Part shown: positions 44,531 to 52,964 of the stretch, piece after piece
How the letters are laid out: the number at the start of each line of letters is the position of its first letter
How positions within the stretch are numbered: the stretch's first letter is position 1
Origin: an uncultured Oscillospiraceae bacterium
Lineage (GTDB): Bacteria; Bacillota; Clostridia; Oscillospirales; Oscillospiraceae
DNA: 64,000 nt
NCBI GenBank assembly: GCA_944385035.1
Contig: CALWVV010000006.1
Span: 62,001 to 126,000, forward strand
Reading direction: 5' to 3'
Position numbers and translations under genes: made by a program
Notes under the pieces: model-generated
Told to the model about the DNA's origin: nothing
The model's input: the letters and a program-made list of their open reading frames with translations, nothing else
Database searches by the model: none

Positions 44531-45136
44531 ATGTATCCTCTTATTGAAATCAAAACCGTCCCCATTGAGATCCAGATGAAGGTGACCCGAGCCCACTTGG
44601 AGTATGCCAGAGGTACCGCCCAGGTTGAGATCTCACGGGACAAGGGTGGCCTGAATATCCGCAGCCAACCCATCAAGGTCAATCTGGATACCTTTGAAGC
44701 CCGCAACTCTGTGATTCCCACCACTGCCACGGCCATTCGCCAGCAGGCTCAATACGGAATCGAGGGGGCCTATCAGGCCACTGGCGTACTGGCTCGGGAA
44801 GGCCGTATGATGATGGAAGCCAAGATCAATCAGGATGTCATCCCCCAGCTTGCCAAGCAGCAAAACCTGGGCAATCCTGCCAACCTGAACATTGATTTTC
44901 TCCCCTCCACCGGCCCCGATATCAGCTGGGACGGGGGCGAGTTGAGTATCCAGTATCAGATGGATAAGCTCAACTTCGACTGGCGTATGGAGCAAATGAA
45001 CTTCACCTTTGTCCCCGGCGACATTGAGTTTACCATGACCCAGCGCCCTGATGTCATCATTAAATATGTAGGCGGGCCCCTGTACGTGCCCCCTTCTTCC
45101 GATCCGAACTATGAGCCGGTAGATGTTGAAGCCTAA
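44531..45136 (+). CDS. YviE-like DUF6470 protein
   Basis: 201 aa. N-terminal PLIEIKTVPIEIQMKVTRAHLEYARGTAQVEISRDKGGLNI pattern and position between flgL and fliW identify it with Bacillus YviE (DUF6470). Function unknown; its constant place in this operon suggests a late-assembly or post-transcriptional role. AGAAAGGAG precedes ATG 44531. Confidence 0.8.
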   Translation: MYPLIEIKTVPIEIQMKVTRAHLEYARGTAQVEISRDKGGLNIRSQPIKVNLDTFEARNSVIPTTATAIRQQAQYGIEGAYQATGVLAREGRMMMEAKINQDVIPQLAKQQNLGNPANLNIDFLPSTGPDISWDGGELSIQYQMDKLNFDWRMEQMNFTFVPGDIEFTMTQRPDVIIKYVGGPLYVPPSSDPNYEPVDVEA

Positions 45137-45154
45137 GCCAGAGGAGGAACCGCT

Positions 45155-45601
45155 TTGCAGCTAGATACAAAATACTTTGGGCGTATTACCTACGATTCCC
45201 AGGACGTGTTGGAATTCCCCAATGGTCTGTTTGGCTTCGAGGGGGAGAAACGCTTCCTGCTGCTCCCCTTTTCCGGCAGCCATGGAAACATGCTTTGTTT
45301 GCAGAGCGTGGCCTCCCCCTCCCCCGCATTTATTTTGATGAACCCCTTTTCTCTAAAGCCGGACTATGCCCCGGAACTTTCCCCAGAGGAACTTAAGCTT
45401 ATGGGGGTATCTTCCAGCTGTGAGCTGTGCTACTATGTGATGTGCGTGGCGCGGGAGCCCGTGGGAGAGAGCACGGTCAACCTGCGCTGTCCGGTAGTCG
45501 TTAACCCTGACCTGCACCGGGCCTGTCAAGTGATTCTGGATACCCAGGATTACCACATGCGCCACCGCCTAGACGAGTTTTCCAACAGGGGGGTGGGCTA
45601 A
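45155..45601 (+). CDS. fliW: Flagellar assembly factor FliW
   Basis: 148 aa, normal length. Family start TKYFGRITYDSQDVLEFPNGLFGFE and later NLRCPVVVNPDLHRACQVIL. FliW binds either flagellin or CsrA; when flagellin is exported, FliW is freed and relieves CsrA repression of flagellin mRNA. TTG start at 45155 after GAGGAGGA. Its stop codon abuts the csrA start. Confidence 0.95.
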   Translation: MQLDTKYFGRITYDSQDVLEFPNGLFGFEGEKRFLLLPFSGSHGNMLCLQSVASPSPAFILMNPFSLKPDYAPELSPEELKLMGVSSSCELCYYVMCVAREPVGESTVNLRCPVVVNPDLHRACQVILDTQDYHMRHRLDEFSNRGVG

Positions 45602-45883
45602 GTGCTGGTTCTCAGCCGGAAAGAAGGGGAGTCCCTGATCATCGGGGATCACATCAGCATCACCATTCTCTCCATCGAAGCGGGCGGACAGGTGAACATC
45701 GGCATCTCTGCCCCAAAAGAGGTCCTGGTACTGCGCAGCGAACTGCAGAAGGCTGTCACAGCCAATCAGGACGCCGCCGACACCGCCCCCGCCCTTTTGG
45801 TCGCTGAGCTGGAATCTGCACTTTCTGCGTGTACACCGGTTCAGCCCACACCTCCCCCCAAGTCCCAAACGCCGGAGCCCTAA
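45602..45883 (+). CDS. csrA: Translational repressor CsrA with C-terminal extension
   Basis: 93 aa against 61-75 usually. Residues 1-55 are canonical (MLVLSRKEGESLIIGD start, then ISAPKEVLVLR), with RNA-binding strands intact. The last about 35 residues are an Ala/Pro-rich tail that is not part of the known fold. GTG start immediately follows the fliW stop. Likely target: the fliC leader at 25.8 kb. Confidence 0.93.
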   Translation: MLVLSRKEGESLIIGDHISITILSIEAGGQVNIGISAPKEVLVLRSELQKAVTANQDAADTAPALLVAELESALSACTPVQPTPPPKSQTPEP

Positions 45884-45944
45884 ACCGGGCTGCGGCGCTG
45901 TCTTTTATTTCCGCTGACCTTCCGTCAGACAAAGGAGGACGCCC

Positions 45945-47027
45945 ATGATCCGCGATACTTTACTGGTAATTGACGACTCCCCCCTGGACCTGGCCATTTT
46001 GCGGGAAATCTTCCGCTCCCTGTTTCAGGTGGAGTGCTTTGAGGAATCCCGCCCTGCCCTGGCCTATATCCACCGCAACCCGGAGCGCATCTGCGCCGTG
46101 CTGCTGGACCTGTGTCTGGGCAAGCGGGGAGCCGGCTTTTCTGTGCTCCAGCAGCTTCAAACTGCGGAGAATACTTGGGATGTTCCTGTCATTCTGATTA
46201 CCTCCGATGCCCATGAAGAACAGGTTTTAAAGTCGGTGCGCACCGGGGCGACTGATTTTCTGGCCAAACCGGTGGATCCCGTCACCGTCCAGGAGCGCGT
46301 GTGCGCTGCGGTACAAGCCGCATGGCCCGCCGGCTCCACCATTCTGGACTGCCCCCTCAACCAGCCGGACGATACTCCCCAGGCTTCTCAGGATGACAAC
46401 ACCCTCCTGCTGGCCGACCACTGGGACCGCCTGCTGGAGCTCTTCATCCAGGCCCGTCCCCACTTCTCCCTGGCCAAGTACCACGCTCTGGGGCAAATCA
46501 CTGCTGTTTTGGCCAATGGCTACCGCAAGAATCATCCCAACTGCTCTCTGACCCCGGAGGATGTACAGCTGATCGGCCGGGCTGCCGTCTACTGTGATGT
46601 GGGCTTGCTGGGCGTGCCGGACGCTGTTCTGGAGCAGGGGCCAGAACAGGGAGGCACGGGGCAGCAGCTATACCGGCGCCACATCGAACTGGGCCATGCC
46701 TTGTTTACTACCGGTCCCTCCAGCAGCCATCCCCTGTCCCGCTATGCCGCAGAGATCGCCTACTGGCACCACAAAAACTTTGACGGCACCGGCTACCCCA
46801 CCGAGCAGGCTCCCAACCCGCTCCCGCTCAGCGCCCAGCTGACCCGAACCGCCATCCGCTGCATGGGCTATATGAACTACTTTTTGGGGTATCCCGACCG
46901 GATGGATCGGATGCTGCGGTCTTTGGCCTCTGACGTGGGCCGGTTTATCTCTTCGGACATGTACCAGGCCGCTCAGTCCGCCCGGGAGGAGCTGTCCAGC
47001 TGTCTCTCCTCTTCCTGGCTGGGGTGA
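45945..47027 (+). CDS. Response regulator with degenerate HD-GYP domain
   Basis: 360 aa. Receiver domain with D10-D11 and phosphoacceptor D55 (LLDLCLG); K108-P109 in FLAKPV. The C-terminal half follows the HD-GYP pattern, but the HD pair reads C217-D218 (YCDVGLLGVPD); later ligands H246, H275-H276 and the motif DGTGYP (280-285) are kept. HD-GYP enzymes hydrolyse c-di-GMP; loss of the histidine may weaken or change this. AAAGGAGG precedes ATG 45945. Located after csrA, 61 bp away, closed by a long hairpin. Confidence 0.8.
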   Translation: MIRDTLLVIDDSPLDLAILREIFRSLFQVECFEESRPALAYIHRNPERICAVLLDLCLGKRGAGFSVLQQLQTAENTWDVPVILITSDAHEEQVLKSVRTGATDFLAKPVDPVTVQERVCAAVQAAWPAGSTILDCPLNQPDDTPQASQDDNTLLLADHWDRLLELFIQARPHFSLAKYHALGQITAVLANGYRKNHPNCSLTPEDVQLIGRAAVYCDVGLLGVPDAVLEQGPEQGGTGQQLYRRHIELGHALFTTGPSSSHPLSRYAAEIAYWHHKNFDGTGYPTEQAPNPLPLSAQLTRTAIRCMGYMNYFLGYPDRMDRMLRSLASDVGRFISSDMYQAAQSAREELSSCLSSSWLG

Positions 47028-47049
47028 CGCTTTTTCCTCTGATGATAAG

Positions 47050-47105
47050 AAACGCACCGCATTGGTTTGGGCAGAGCGGCCCAAACCAATGCGGTGCGTT
47101 TTTAT
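47050..47105. terminator. Very long perfect terminator hairpin
   Basis: A 23-bp perfect stem (47050-47072 with 47079-47101), 6-nt loop, then TTTTA on the plus strand. Convergent genes on both sides, so probably bidirectional. Confidence 0.9.
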
Positions 47106-47128
47106 GTTGTATCGTACGCCAAACCAGG

Positions 47129-47782
47129 CTACTTCTCCCTGACCGAACGAAGCCGAACAGCCTGAAGCGCAAAAATATCGCAGCACAGTTTGTCTTGTGC
47201 TTCTGTGGAGAGATGTTCGTATTTGCAGCCGTAGAAGTGGCGGTAAGGGCCGGTTTCCAGGGCCTGCTGCCGAACGACCACAAACTCCAGGTCATGGGCC
47301 GGCCCTCCCTCCCGCAGCCTCTGTCCACTCAGCCGCAGACAGTCGCCGATTTCATAGACTTCATTGCTCTGCAGTCCCACGCCCGTGACGCTGACATCTA
47401 CAATCACGCCCGGTTTGTCCGCCTCCTCACCGTTGACTGCAGTGATCTCTACCTTTCTCATCACCGGCTGCCGAAAATACTCCCGTTCCTCGCTTTTTTC
47501 AATGACCAGCTTGGGTTTGAGAACAAAGTATCGGTTGATGACCTGATCCACTTCTCCCTCCACCAGAATAAAGTGGGGATCTTGGCTGCCCTGTCGGATA
47601 CTCAGCTTGACCCAATCCATTGGACGGACAAACTGCCGGGCGGCCTGGCTGTCTCCATCAACGCGAATGGTCTTATTTACCAGGTCGCAGTAGGCAACCT
47701 CCCCGAAAAACAAAAGCTGGTTGTCCTTGGATAGAATCATACAGCGGCTGCCTACACAGTTTTTGATCAGCTCGAGTTGCAT
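47129..47782 (-). CDS. YcgR-like PilZ protein, putative c-di-GMP brake
   Basis: 217 aa. N-terminal YcgR-type beta domain (1-95) and C-terminal PilZ domain with R100-x3-R104 (REYFR) and D129-x-S131-x2-G134 (DVSVTG), the c-di-GMP ligands. YcgR-type proteins bind the flagellar motor and slow it. Start taken at ATG 47782 because GGGAGG lies upstream; a longer frame to 47863 has no ribosome site. Confidence 0.85.
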   Translation of the reverse strand: MQLELIKNCVGSRCMILSKDNQLLFFGEVAYCDLVNKTIRVDGDSQAARQFVRPMDWVKLSIRQGSQDPHFILVEGEVDQVINRYFVLKPKLVIEKSEEREYFRQPVMRKVEITAVNGEEADKPGVIVDVSVTGVGLQSNEVYEIGDCLRLSGQRLREGGPAHDLEFVVVRQQALETGPYRHFYGCKYEHLSTEAQDKLCCDIFALQAVRLRSVREK

Positions 47783-47877
47783 GAACGTGTTGACCTCCCA
47801 ATACACTGGCGGCCCCTGCCCCAACATTCCATTATGGCGGAGATTCGGAACTGTCAGCAACATACATCTTGTTTTAT

Positions 47878-47907
47878 ATCATAGCATTTCCAGCCCCTAA
47901 AAGGCAA
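47878..47907 (-). promoter_or_regulatory. Sigma-A-type promoter of the YcgR-like gene
   Basis: Minus strand: -35 TTGCCT (47902-47907), 18-bp spacer, -10 TATGAT (47878-47883). Confidence 0.5.
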
Positions 47908-47980
47908 GAGGCAGGAAAACATTTCCCCCGTTTTTATCCTTTCAGAGGCTGCACTTCTTTCGTGGCCCGATCATGTGAGG

Positions 47981-48027
47981 CAAAGGCGTTTGACATCCCT
48001 TTGGGAATATCAAACGCCTTTGTTTTT
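47981..48027 (+). terminator. Hairpin downstream of the sugar operon
   Basis: Stem CAAAGGCGTTTGA/TCAAACGCCTTTG with an inner TCCC/GGGA stem, followed by TTTTT on the plus strand only. The nearest gene reading into it as a terminator would be on the plus strand, but none is close. It may still end minus transcripts as a plain hairpin 50 bp after the PfkB stop. Confidence 0.5.
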
Positions 48028-48073
48028 CATAGGTAGTCTCTCTTGCTTCCCTGCAGCGCGCAGCAAACCTTTG

Positions 48074-49042
48074 TCACCGGAGTGTTCCTCTCTGGACGTA
48101 TTCCCTCAGTTCCTCCGCGCTTGGCATGGCTGGAATGGCCCCCTTTGAGGTCGTGGTCAATCCACCGGCCGCATTGGCAATACGGGCAGCCAGCTGCCAC
48201 TGAGAAAGGGTCATCGCGCTCAGCGCTTCTCTGCCTCGGCCCTGGATCTGTGCCAGCAGTGCCCCCAGGAAAGCATCACCTGCTCCCGTTGTATCCACTG
48301 CCTGGACATCAAATGCCGCCACACGGCCCGAACCGGCTGGAGTCTGGAAATATACGCCTTCTTCCCCACGGGTCACAAATACGGCCGCAGGTCCCATGGC
48401 CAGCAATTGCGCAGCTCCCTGCTCCAGGTCTGTCTTTCCGGTAAGCAATACCATCTCTTCTTCACTGACCTTCAACAGATCTACCAGGGGCAGGGCATCC
48501 AAAATCACCGTTTTGGCCGTCTCCTCCCGCTCCCATAAGAAAGGCCGATAATTGGGGTCATAACTGATCAAGGCGCCCGCTTTTTTGGCCTGCTGGGCTG
48601 CCCAGATGGTGGTACTGCGGCAGGGTTCCCCGGTGAGCGAGACGGAACCGAAATGGAACATTCGGCAGCAGGTTAGCAGCGCCTCCGGCACTTCTTCCTG
48701 GCGCAGCCTCAAATCTGCACCTGGATCTCTGTAAAAGGTAAAGGAGCGGTCCCCTTTTTCGTCCAGATGGACAAATGCCAGCGTTGTGGGAACATGAGCG
48801 TCCTTCCGCAGGCCAGAGCAATCGATGCCGGCCTGTTCCATACTACATTGTAAAAACAGTCCAAAGTCATCCTGTCCGACTTTTCCGATAAACGCGGTTC
48901 GTCCCCCTAATTTTGCATGCATCGCCAGCACATTGGCCGGCGCTCCCCCTGGATTCTGACTGAAAAGGGGCATCCCCAGCTCATTTCGACCGGAAGGAGT
49001 AAAGTCAATGAGACTCTCCCCCAGGGCTACCACATCATACAT
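48074..49042 (-). CDS. PfkB-family carbohydrate kinase (fructokinase-like)
   Basis: 322 aa. N-terminal GESLIDFTP, substrate-binding NPGGAPANVL, and C-terminal catalytic DTTGAGDAF with base D256. Pattern is that of fructokinases/ketose kinases. GAGGTGG precedes ATG 49042. Last gene of the sugar operon; would phosphorylate the ketose produced by the two dehydrogenases. True substrate unknown. Confidence 0.85.
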   Translation of the reverse strand: MYDVVALGESLIDFTPSGRNELGMPLFSQNPGGAPANVLAMHAKLGGRTAFIGKVGQDDFGLFLQCSMEQAGIDCSGLRKDAHVPTTLAFVHLDEKGDRSFTFYRDPGADLRLRQEEVPEALLTCCRMFHFGSVSLTGEPCRSTTIWAAQQAKKAGALISYDPNYRPFLWEREETAKTVILDALPLVDLLKVSEEEMVLLTGKTDLEQGAAQLLAMGPAAVFVTRGEEGVYFQTPAGSGRVAAFDVQAVDTTGAGDAFLGALLAQIQGRGREALSAMTLSQWQLAARIANAAGGLTTTSKGAIPAMPSAEELREYVQRGTLR

Positions 49043-49113
49043 AGTTCCACCTCATGAAATCCGGCCCAGGCTGTCCTTCTGATTGGAACAAAACCTTGTC
49101 TTTCGCCTGGGGA

Positions 49114-50151
49114 TCATTCTTCTTTTTCGTCTGTTACATCAATGAGCACTTTCATGGTGCTTTCCCGGTTGGCATCAATATACTCATAGGCTTTCAGATA
49201 ATCACGGAAGGCAAAATGTTTACTCATCAGCGGTTTGAGCTGAATTTTCCCTTCTTCCACCAAGCGGATGGCCGTCACATAGTCCTCATGCCGGTACATC
49301 ATGGTGGTATCCAAATCCAGCTCATGGTCATTCAGCACCGCCAGGTCTACCGTAGCCATCCCTGCGTATACCGCCACCAGTACCAGCTTGCTGCCCTTTC
49401 GCGCATATTGGATGGCCTGCCCCATGGTAATGTCATTTCCGGCACAGTCGTAAATGACATCCGCTTTATCCGGGCCAAAGCACTCCACCATGGCCTCGCC
49501 AAAGTTGCGCTCCCGTGTATTGACGGTATAATCCACGCCGCAGCGCCGGGCCAACTCCAGACGCATATCGGAAATATCCGTAATCAGCACCTGACTGGCT
49601 CCCAGCGCTTTACAGCTTTGGGCCAGCAGAATTCCAATGGGACCACAGCCCAAAATTGCCACCTTTGCCCCTTCCAGCTCCGTAAACCGGCGGGCCGCAT
49701 GAACGGTGACTGCCAGAGGTTCAATCATGGCCCCTTCGTCAAAGCTCATGGATTCGGGCAGAGGAGTTACCTTCTCGGCGTCCACTGCAAAGTATTTGCT
49801 GGCCGTTCCGGTGGTCTGAAATCCCATCACCTTAAGCTCTTCACACAGGTTATATTTCCCGTGTCTGCAGGGATAGCACTTGCCGCAAACCACCTGGGGC
49901 TCAATGGTCACCTTCTGCCCCACAGAAAAGCCCGTCACTCCCTCACCCAGCTGGACAATACGGCCGGATACCTCATGGCCCTGGGTCACAGGATACTTTG
50001 TAAAGGGATGCTTGCCGTGGTACACATGGATGTCAGAGCCGCATACGCCAATGCGCATAATTTGTACCAGCACCTGACCGGGCTGAAGCTCCGGCTTGGG
50101 GATTTCACGAAATTCGATCACTCCAGGCGCTGTCATCACCTGCTGTAGCAT
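49114..50151 (-). CDS. Zinc-dependent medium-chain polyol/alcohol dehydrogenase
   Basis: 345 aa MDR family, sorbitol-dehydrogenase-like. Catalytic zinc ligands C37 (GVCGSD), H59 and E60 (GHE); structural zinc C89, C92, C95, C103; NAD-binding GCGPIG. Start at ATG 50151 with AAGGAGG; a longer frame to 50184 overlaps the previous gene and is not supported. Likely oxidises a polyol or sugar acid supplied by the ABC transporter. Confidence 0.88.
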   Translation of the reverse strand: MLQQVMTAPGVIEFREIPKPELQPGQVLVQIMRIGVCGSDIHVYHGKHPFTKYPVTQGHEVSGRIVQLGEGVTGFSVGQKVTIEPQVVCGKCYPCRHGKYNLCEELKVMGFQTTGTASKYFAVDAEKVTPLPESMSFDEGAMIEPLAVTVHAARRFTELEGAKVAILGCGPIGILLAQSCKALGASQVLITDISDMRLELARRCGVDYTVNTRERNFGEAMVECFGPDKADVIYDCAGNDITMGQAIQYARKGSKLVLVAVYAGMATVDLAVLNDHELDLDTTMMYRHEDYVTAIRLVEEGKIQLKPLMSKHFAFRDYLKAYEYIDANRESTMKVLIDVTDEKEE

Positions 50152-50165
50152 AAATGACTCCCTCC

Positions 50166-50585
50166 TTATCGCTCGCAGTACCAACGCGGGCCGCCCGCAC
50201 TGATCAAAATGATATTGCTGTTGGCCGTAAAATCTCCCGTCCGAATGGCAAATTTTACTTCCTTTGTCAGGTCATCCCGGAAATGGGGATGGCTTACTAC
50301 CTCACATGGCAAGTCCTCGGCAAAGCACGCTTTAAATTCCTTTTCCCGGCTGGGGCTCACATCCAAGGTCGCCTGGCTGAGAACGATTCCTTCTACACTG
50401 AAATGCTCCAGGATCACCTTTAAAACGTCCACCGCAGTGGGAACATTTGGCGCTAAAGAGAGGTCGATCACCCGTGTGGTATTGGGAATGGCCAAACCCG
50501 CATCCGCAATCAGCAGCCGGTCGGTATGCCCCATTTTTGACAGCTCAGCGGCAAGCTCTCGATTTAAGATCCCGGTTTCTGTCAT
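50166..50585 (-). CDS. RbsD/FucU-family sugar mutarotase
   Basis: 139 aa. Family core MGHTDRLLIADAGLAIP with catalytic H20 and D28, and C-terminal IRTGDF.ANSNIILISAG. RbsD/FucU interconvert pyranose/furanose or anomers of ribose or fucose. GAGGAGG precedes ATG 50585. Its presence suggests that the imported sugar or its product is a reducing sugar. Confidence 0.88.
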   Translation of the reverse strand: MTETGILNRELAAELSKMGHTDRLLIADAGLAIPNTTRVIDLSLAPNVPTAVDVLKVILEHFSVEGIVLSQATLDVSPSREKEFKACFAEDLPCEVVSHPHFRDDLTKEVKFAIRTGDFTANSNIILISAGGPRWYCER

Positions 50586-50599
50586 GCTGTGGTACCTCC

Positions 50600-51766
50600 T
50601 CAAGTCCGCTCATAACAGCTCATCAGCAGGTCATACATCTCAGGGATGGTGGCAACTCTTGGGTTGTTGGCATAGTCACCCAGCACCTGGCCGCAGTCGG
50701 CAATCTCCCGAATGTCTTCCTTGGTCACATTCAGGTCCTTCAGACTGATCCACAGCCCGATCTTTTTCAGGAAATTGTCAATGGCTTCACAGCTCTTTTC
50801 TGCTGCCACAGCGTCGCTTTCCTGTTCCAGCGCCGGATCAAAAATACGTCCTACCGCGGCAAATTTCTGCTCAGCTGCGGCATAAGTGTACCGGGTAAAA
50901 GCGGGGTAGAACACCGCCAGCGCCTGCCCGTGGGTCACATGGGGACAGTGGCCGCCAATCTGCATACCCAGGCCATGGGGAAGTGTCACACCGGCCGAAG
51001 CGTTGGTCAGGCCGCCCAGCGTGTCAGCCCAGGCCATTTTGCTGCGGGCCTCCAGATCCGAGCCGTCTTCCAAAACCTTGGGCAGGTACTCGGCCACGAT
51101 CCGGATGGCATCCAGCGCCATACACTCCACCAAAGGATTGGTGTTGACCGAAAGGTATGCCTCAAAATTGTGGCAGAAGGCATCAAAACCCGTTTGCGCC
51201 GTGACGCTCTTGGGCAGAGACAGTGTGACCTCTGGGTCAACGATTGCCACCTTCGGGAAAATATTTTTATGCCAAATGGCGCTCTTGTCCTTGTCGCTGG
51301 TCTTGGTGATCACCGCGCAGGGCGTGGTCTGACTGCCGGTACCAGCGGTGGTGCTGATCGCAATGATGGGCAGCGTCTTTTCGGTGGGGCCATCGGTGTG
51401 GCAATTGTAGTCCCAGGCCGTACCGGGATGGGTGGCCTCCACGGCGATGGCCTTGGCCGTATCCATGGAAGAACCGCCGCCCAGGCCAATCATGACGTCC
51501 ACATGCTCCGCCTTGGCAATGTCCGCGCCCTTTGTCACCAGATCTGTGGTGGGGTTGGGGATCACGCCGTCATAATGTACCCACGCAACGCCCGCATCCG
51601 TCAGGCTCTTCTTTACATTTGCGTAGAGCTCAGCCACAGCGGGAAATTCGGGGACGGTTACCAGCATCGCCTTTTTGCCGTAGCGTGCGGTGATTTCACC
51701 GACCTCTTTCACACGGCCGGCGCCAAATACGATTTCAGTGGGGGCATAGTAAGAAAATGCTTTCAT
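50600..51766 (-). CDS. Iron-containing alcohol dehydrogenase
   Basis: 388 aa group III dehydrogenase. NAD-binding GLGGGSSMD (94-102); metal ligands D195 and H199 (TGFDAFCH), H264 (LPHGLG) and H279 (THGQAL). GAGTGAAAGACG-type weak site before ATG 51766. A second dehydrogenase class in the same operon suggests either two successive oxidation/reduction steps or redox balancing. Confidence 0.9.
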   Translation of the reverse strand: MKAFSYYAPTEIVFGAGRVKEVGEITARYGKKAMLVTVPEFPAVAELYANVKKSLTDAGVAWVHYDGVIPNPTTDLVTKGADIAKAEHVDVMIGLGGGSSMDTAKAIAVEATHPGTAWDYNCHTDGPTEKTLPIIAISTTAGTGSQTTPCAVITKTSDKDKSAIWHKNIFPKVAIVDPEVTLSLPKSVTAQTGFDAFCHNFEAYLSVNTNPLVECMALDAIRIVAEYLPKVLEDGSDLEARSKMAWADTLGGLTNASAGVTLPHGLGMQIGGHCPHVTHGQALAVFYPAFTRYTYAAAEQKFAAVGRIFDPALEQESDAVAAEKSCEAIDNFLKKIGLWISLKDLNVTKEDIREIADCGQVLGDYANNPRVATIPEMYDLLMSCYERT

Positions 51767-51820
51767 CGTCTTTCACTCCTCTAGTCGAATTATGGATCAG
51801 CACTTGCTTCACACAAATAC

Positions 51821-51864
51821 GGCGCCCACGGGAAACAGGGGCTATGCCCTGCCCCGTGGGCGCC
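51821..51864 (-). repeat. Stable hairpin between rbsB-like and dehydrogenase genes
   Basis: A 12-bp stem GGCGCCCACGGG/CCCGTGGGCGCC with an inner CAGGG/CCCTG stem, and only a weak T stretch. Likely an mRNA 3'-stabiliser or partial terminator that raises the binding-protein level over the enzymes. Confidence 0.65.
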
Positions 51865-51897
51865 GGCGTTAAAATCCTACGCTTTCATCAATGGGAA

Positions 51898-52893
51898 TTA
51901 CGCGGCGGGATAATACTCGTCAACGTTCTCTTTGGTGACGATGGTAACGCCGGTATCCACATAACCGGGCAGAGCCTTCTGAGACAGGCCGTTGGCCTCT
52001 ACGTACATGAACATCATGCTCCAATAGCCCATGTTGTACATGCCCTGAGCGACGGTGGCGTCGATCTCACCGCTCTTGACCTTATCCAGGACGGTGGTAT
52101 CCACGTCAAAGGCCAGCACGTGCAGATCCTTACCGGACTCAGCCACAGCGGTGGGGCCGGCGGTACCGGCGATGCCGTCCACGCAGAACAGGCCGACCAG
52201 ATCGTCATTGGCCTGCAGAGCGGCGGCCATGTTATCGGTAGCAGCCGTGGTGTCACCTGCGTCGTTGACCTTTACCAGCTCAATACCAGGGGCGTTTTCC
52301 TTGCACCAGTTCTCAAACCCGATGACGCGGCTCTCACTGTTTTCTGCGCCAACGGTATAGAGCACTGCGATCTTGCCTTCGCTTCCGCACAGGGGGACCA
52401 GATACTCAGCAGCGATCCGGCCGGCCTCTTCGTTACCGGTGGACAGATAGGAAGCGCGGTTGGAGGTGGGAGAGTCAGAGTCGAAGGTCACCACAGAGAT
52501 TCCCTGCTCTCGGGCAGCATTGATGGTGTCGGCCAGAGCGGTAGAGTTTACACAGGTGACGGTAATGCCCTTGGGGTTCTTTGCAATCACCTGCTCCAGA
52601 ACGGCCACCTGGCCAGCCACATCGGCATCCGTCTGGCCGGTATACTTAGTGGTAACGCCCAGCGCCTTGCCGGCATCCTCCATGCCCTCAAAGCAGTGCT
52701 TCCAATAGTCAATGCCAGACAGGAAGCTTACCATATAATACTCGTCACTTTCATTTCCCACAAATGCAGCGCTATCCGTGGTGGGTGCTTGGCTGGTGCT
52801 GCTGCCGCCGCCGGAAGATTCGGTGCCGCTGCTGCAGCCAATCAGAGACAGGGTCATTGCCAATGCCAGAGCCAAAGAGATCGCCTTTTTCAT
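51898..52893 (-). CDS. Sugar-binding lipoprotein of an ABC transporter (RbsB-like)
   Basis: 331 aa. Lipobox LSLIGC, a Ser/Gly linker, then a periplasmic-binding-protein type I fold (YYMVSFLSGIDYWKHCFEGMEDAG start; GEIDATVAQGMYNMGYW near the end). Family: ribose/galactose/inositol-type binding proteins. AAGGAGG precedes ATG 52893. Delivers the sugar to the permease encoded next. Confidence 0.9.
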   Translation of the reverse strand: MKKAISLALALAMTLSLIGCSSGTESSGGGSSTSQAPTTDSAAFVGNESDEYYMVSFLSGIDYWKHCFEGMEDAGKALGVTTKYTGQTDADVAGQVAVLEQVIAKNPKGITVTCVNSTALADTINAAREQGISVVTFDSDSPTSNRASYLSTGNEEAGRIAAEYLVPLCGSEGKIAVLYTVGAENSESRVIGFENWCKENAPGIELVKVNDAGDTTAATDNMAAALQANDDLVGLFCVDGIAGTAGPTAVAESGKDLHVLAFDVDTTVLDKVKSGEIDATVAQGMYNMGYWSMMFMYVEANGLSQKALPGYVDTGVTIVTKENVDEYYPAA

Positions 52894-52964
52894 TTTTGTT
52901 TCCTCCTTCTAATTTCATATATACTTGCGTTTTACCCTAAAACGCACAGGGTCCTGAACCAACC

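Larger units (their letters stand above)
47783..48073. other. Intergenic region between the PilZ and PfkB genes
   Basis: Contains a promoter for the PilZ gene on the minus strand (47878-47907: TTGCCT, 18 bp, TATGAT) and a 13-bp inverted repeat at 47981-48022. I see no gene. Confidence 0.5.
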
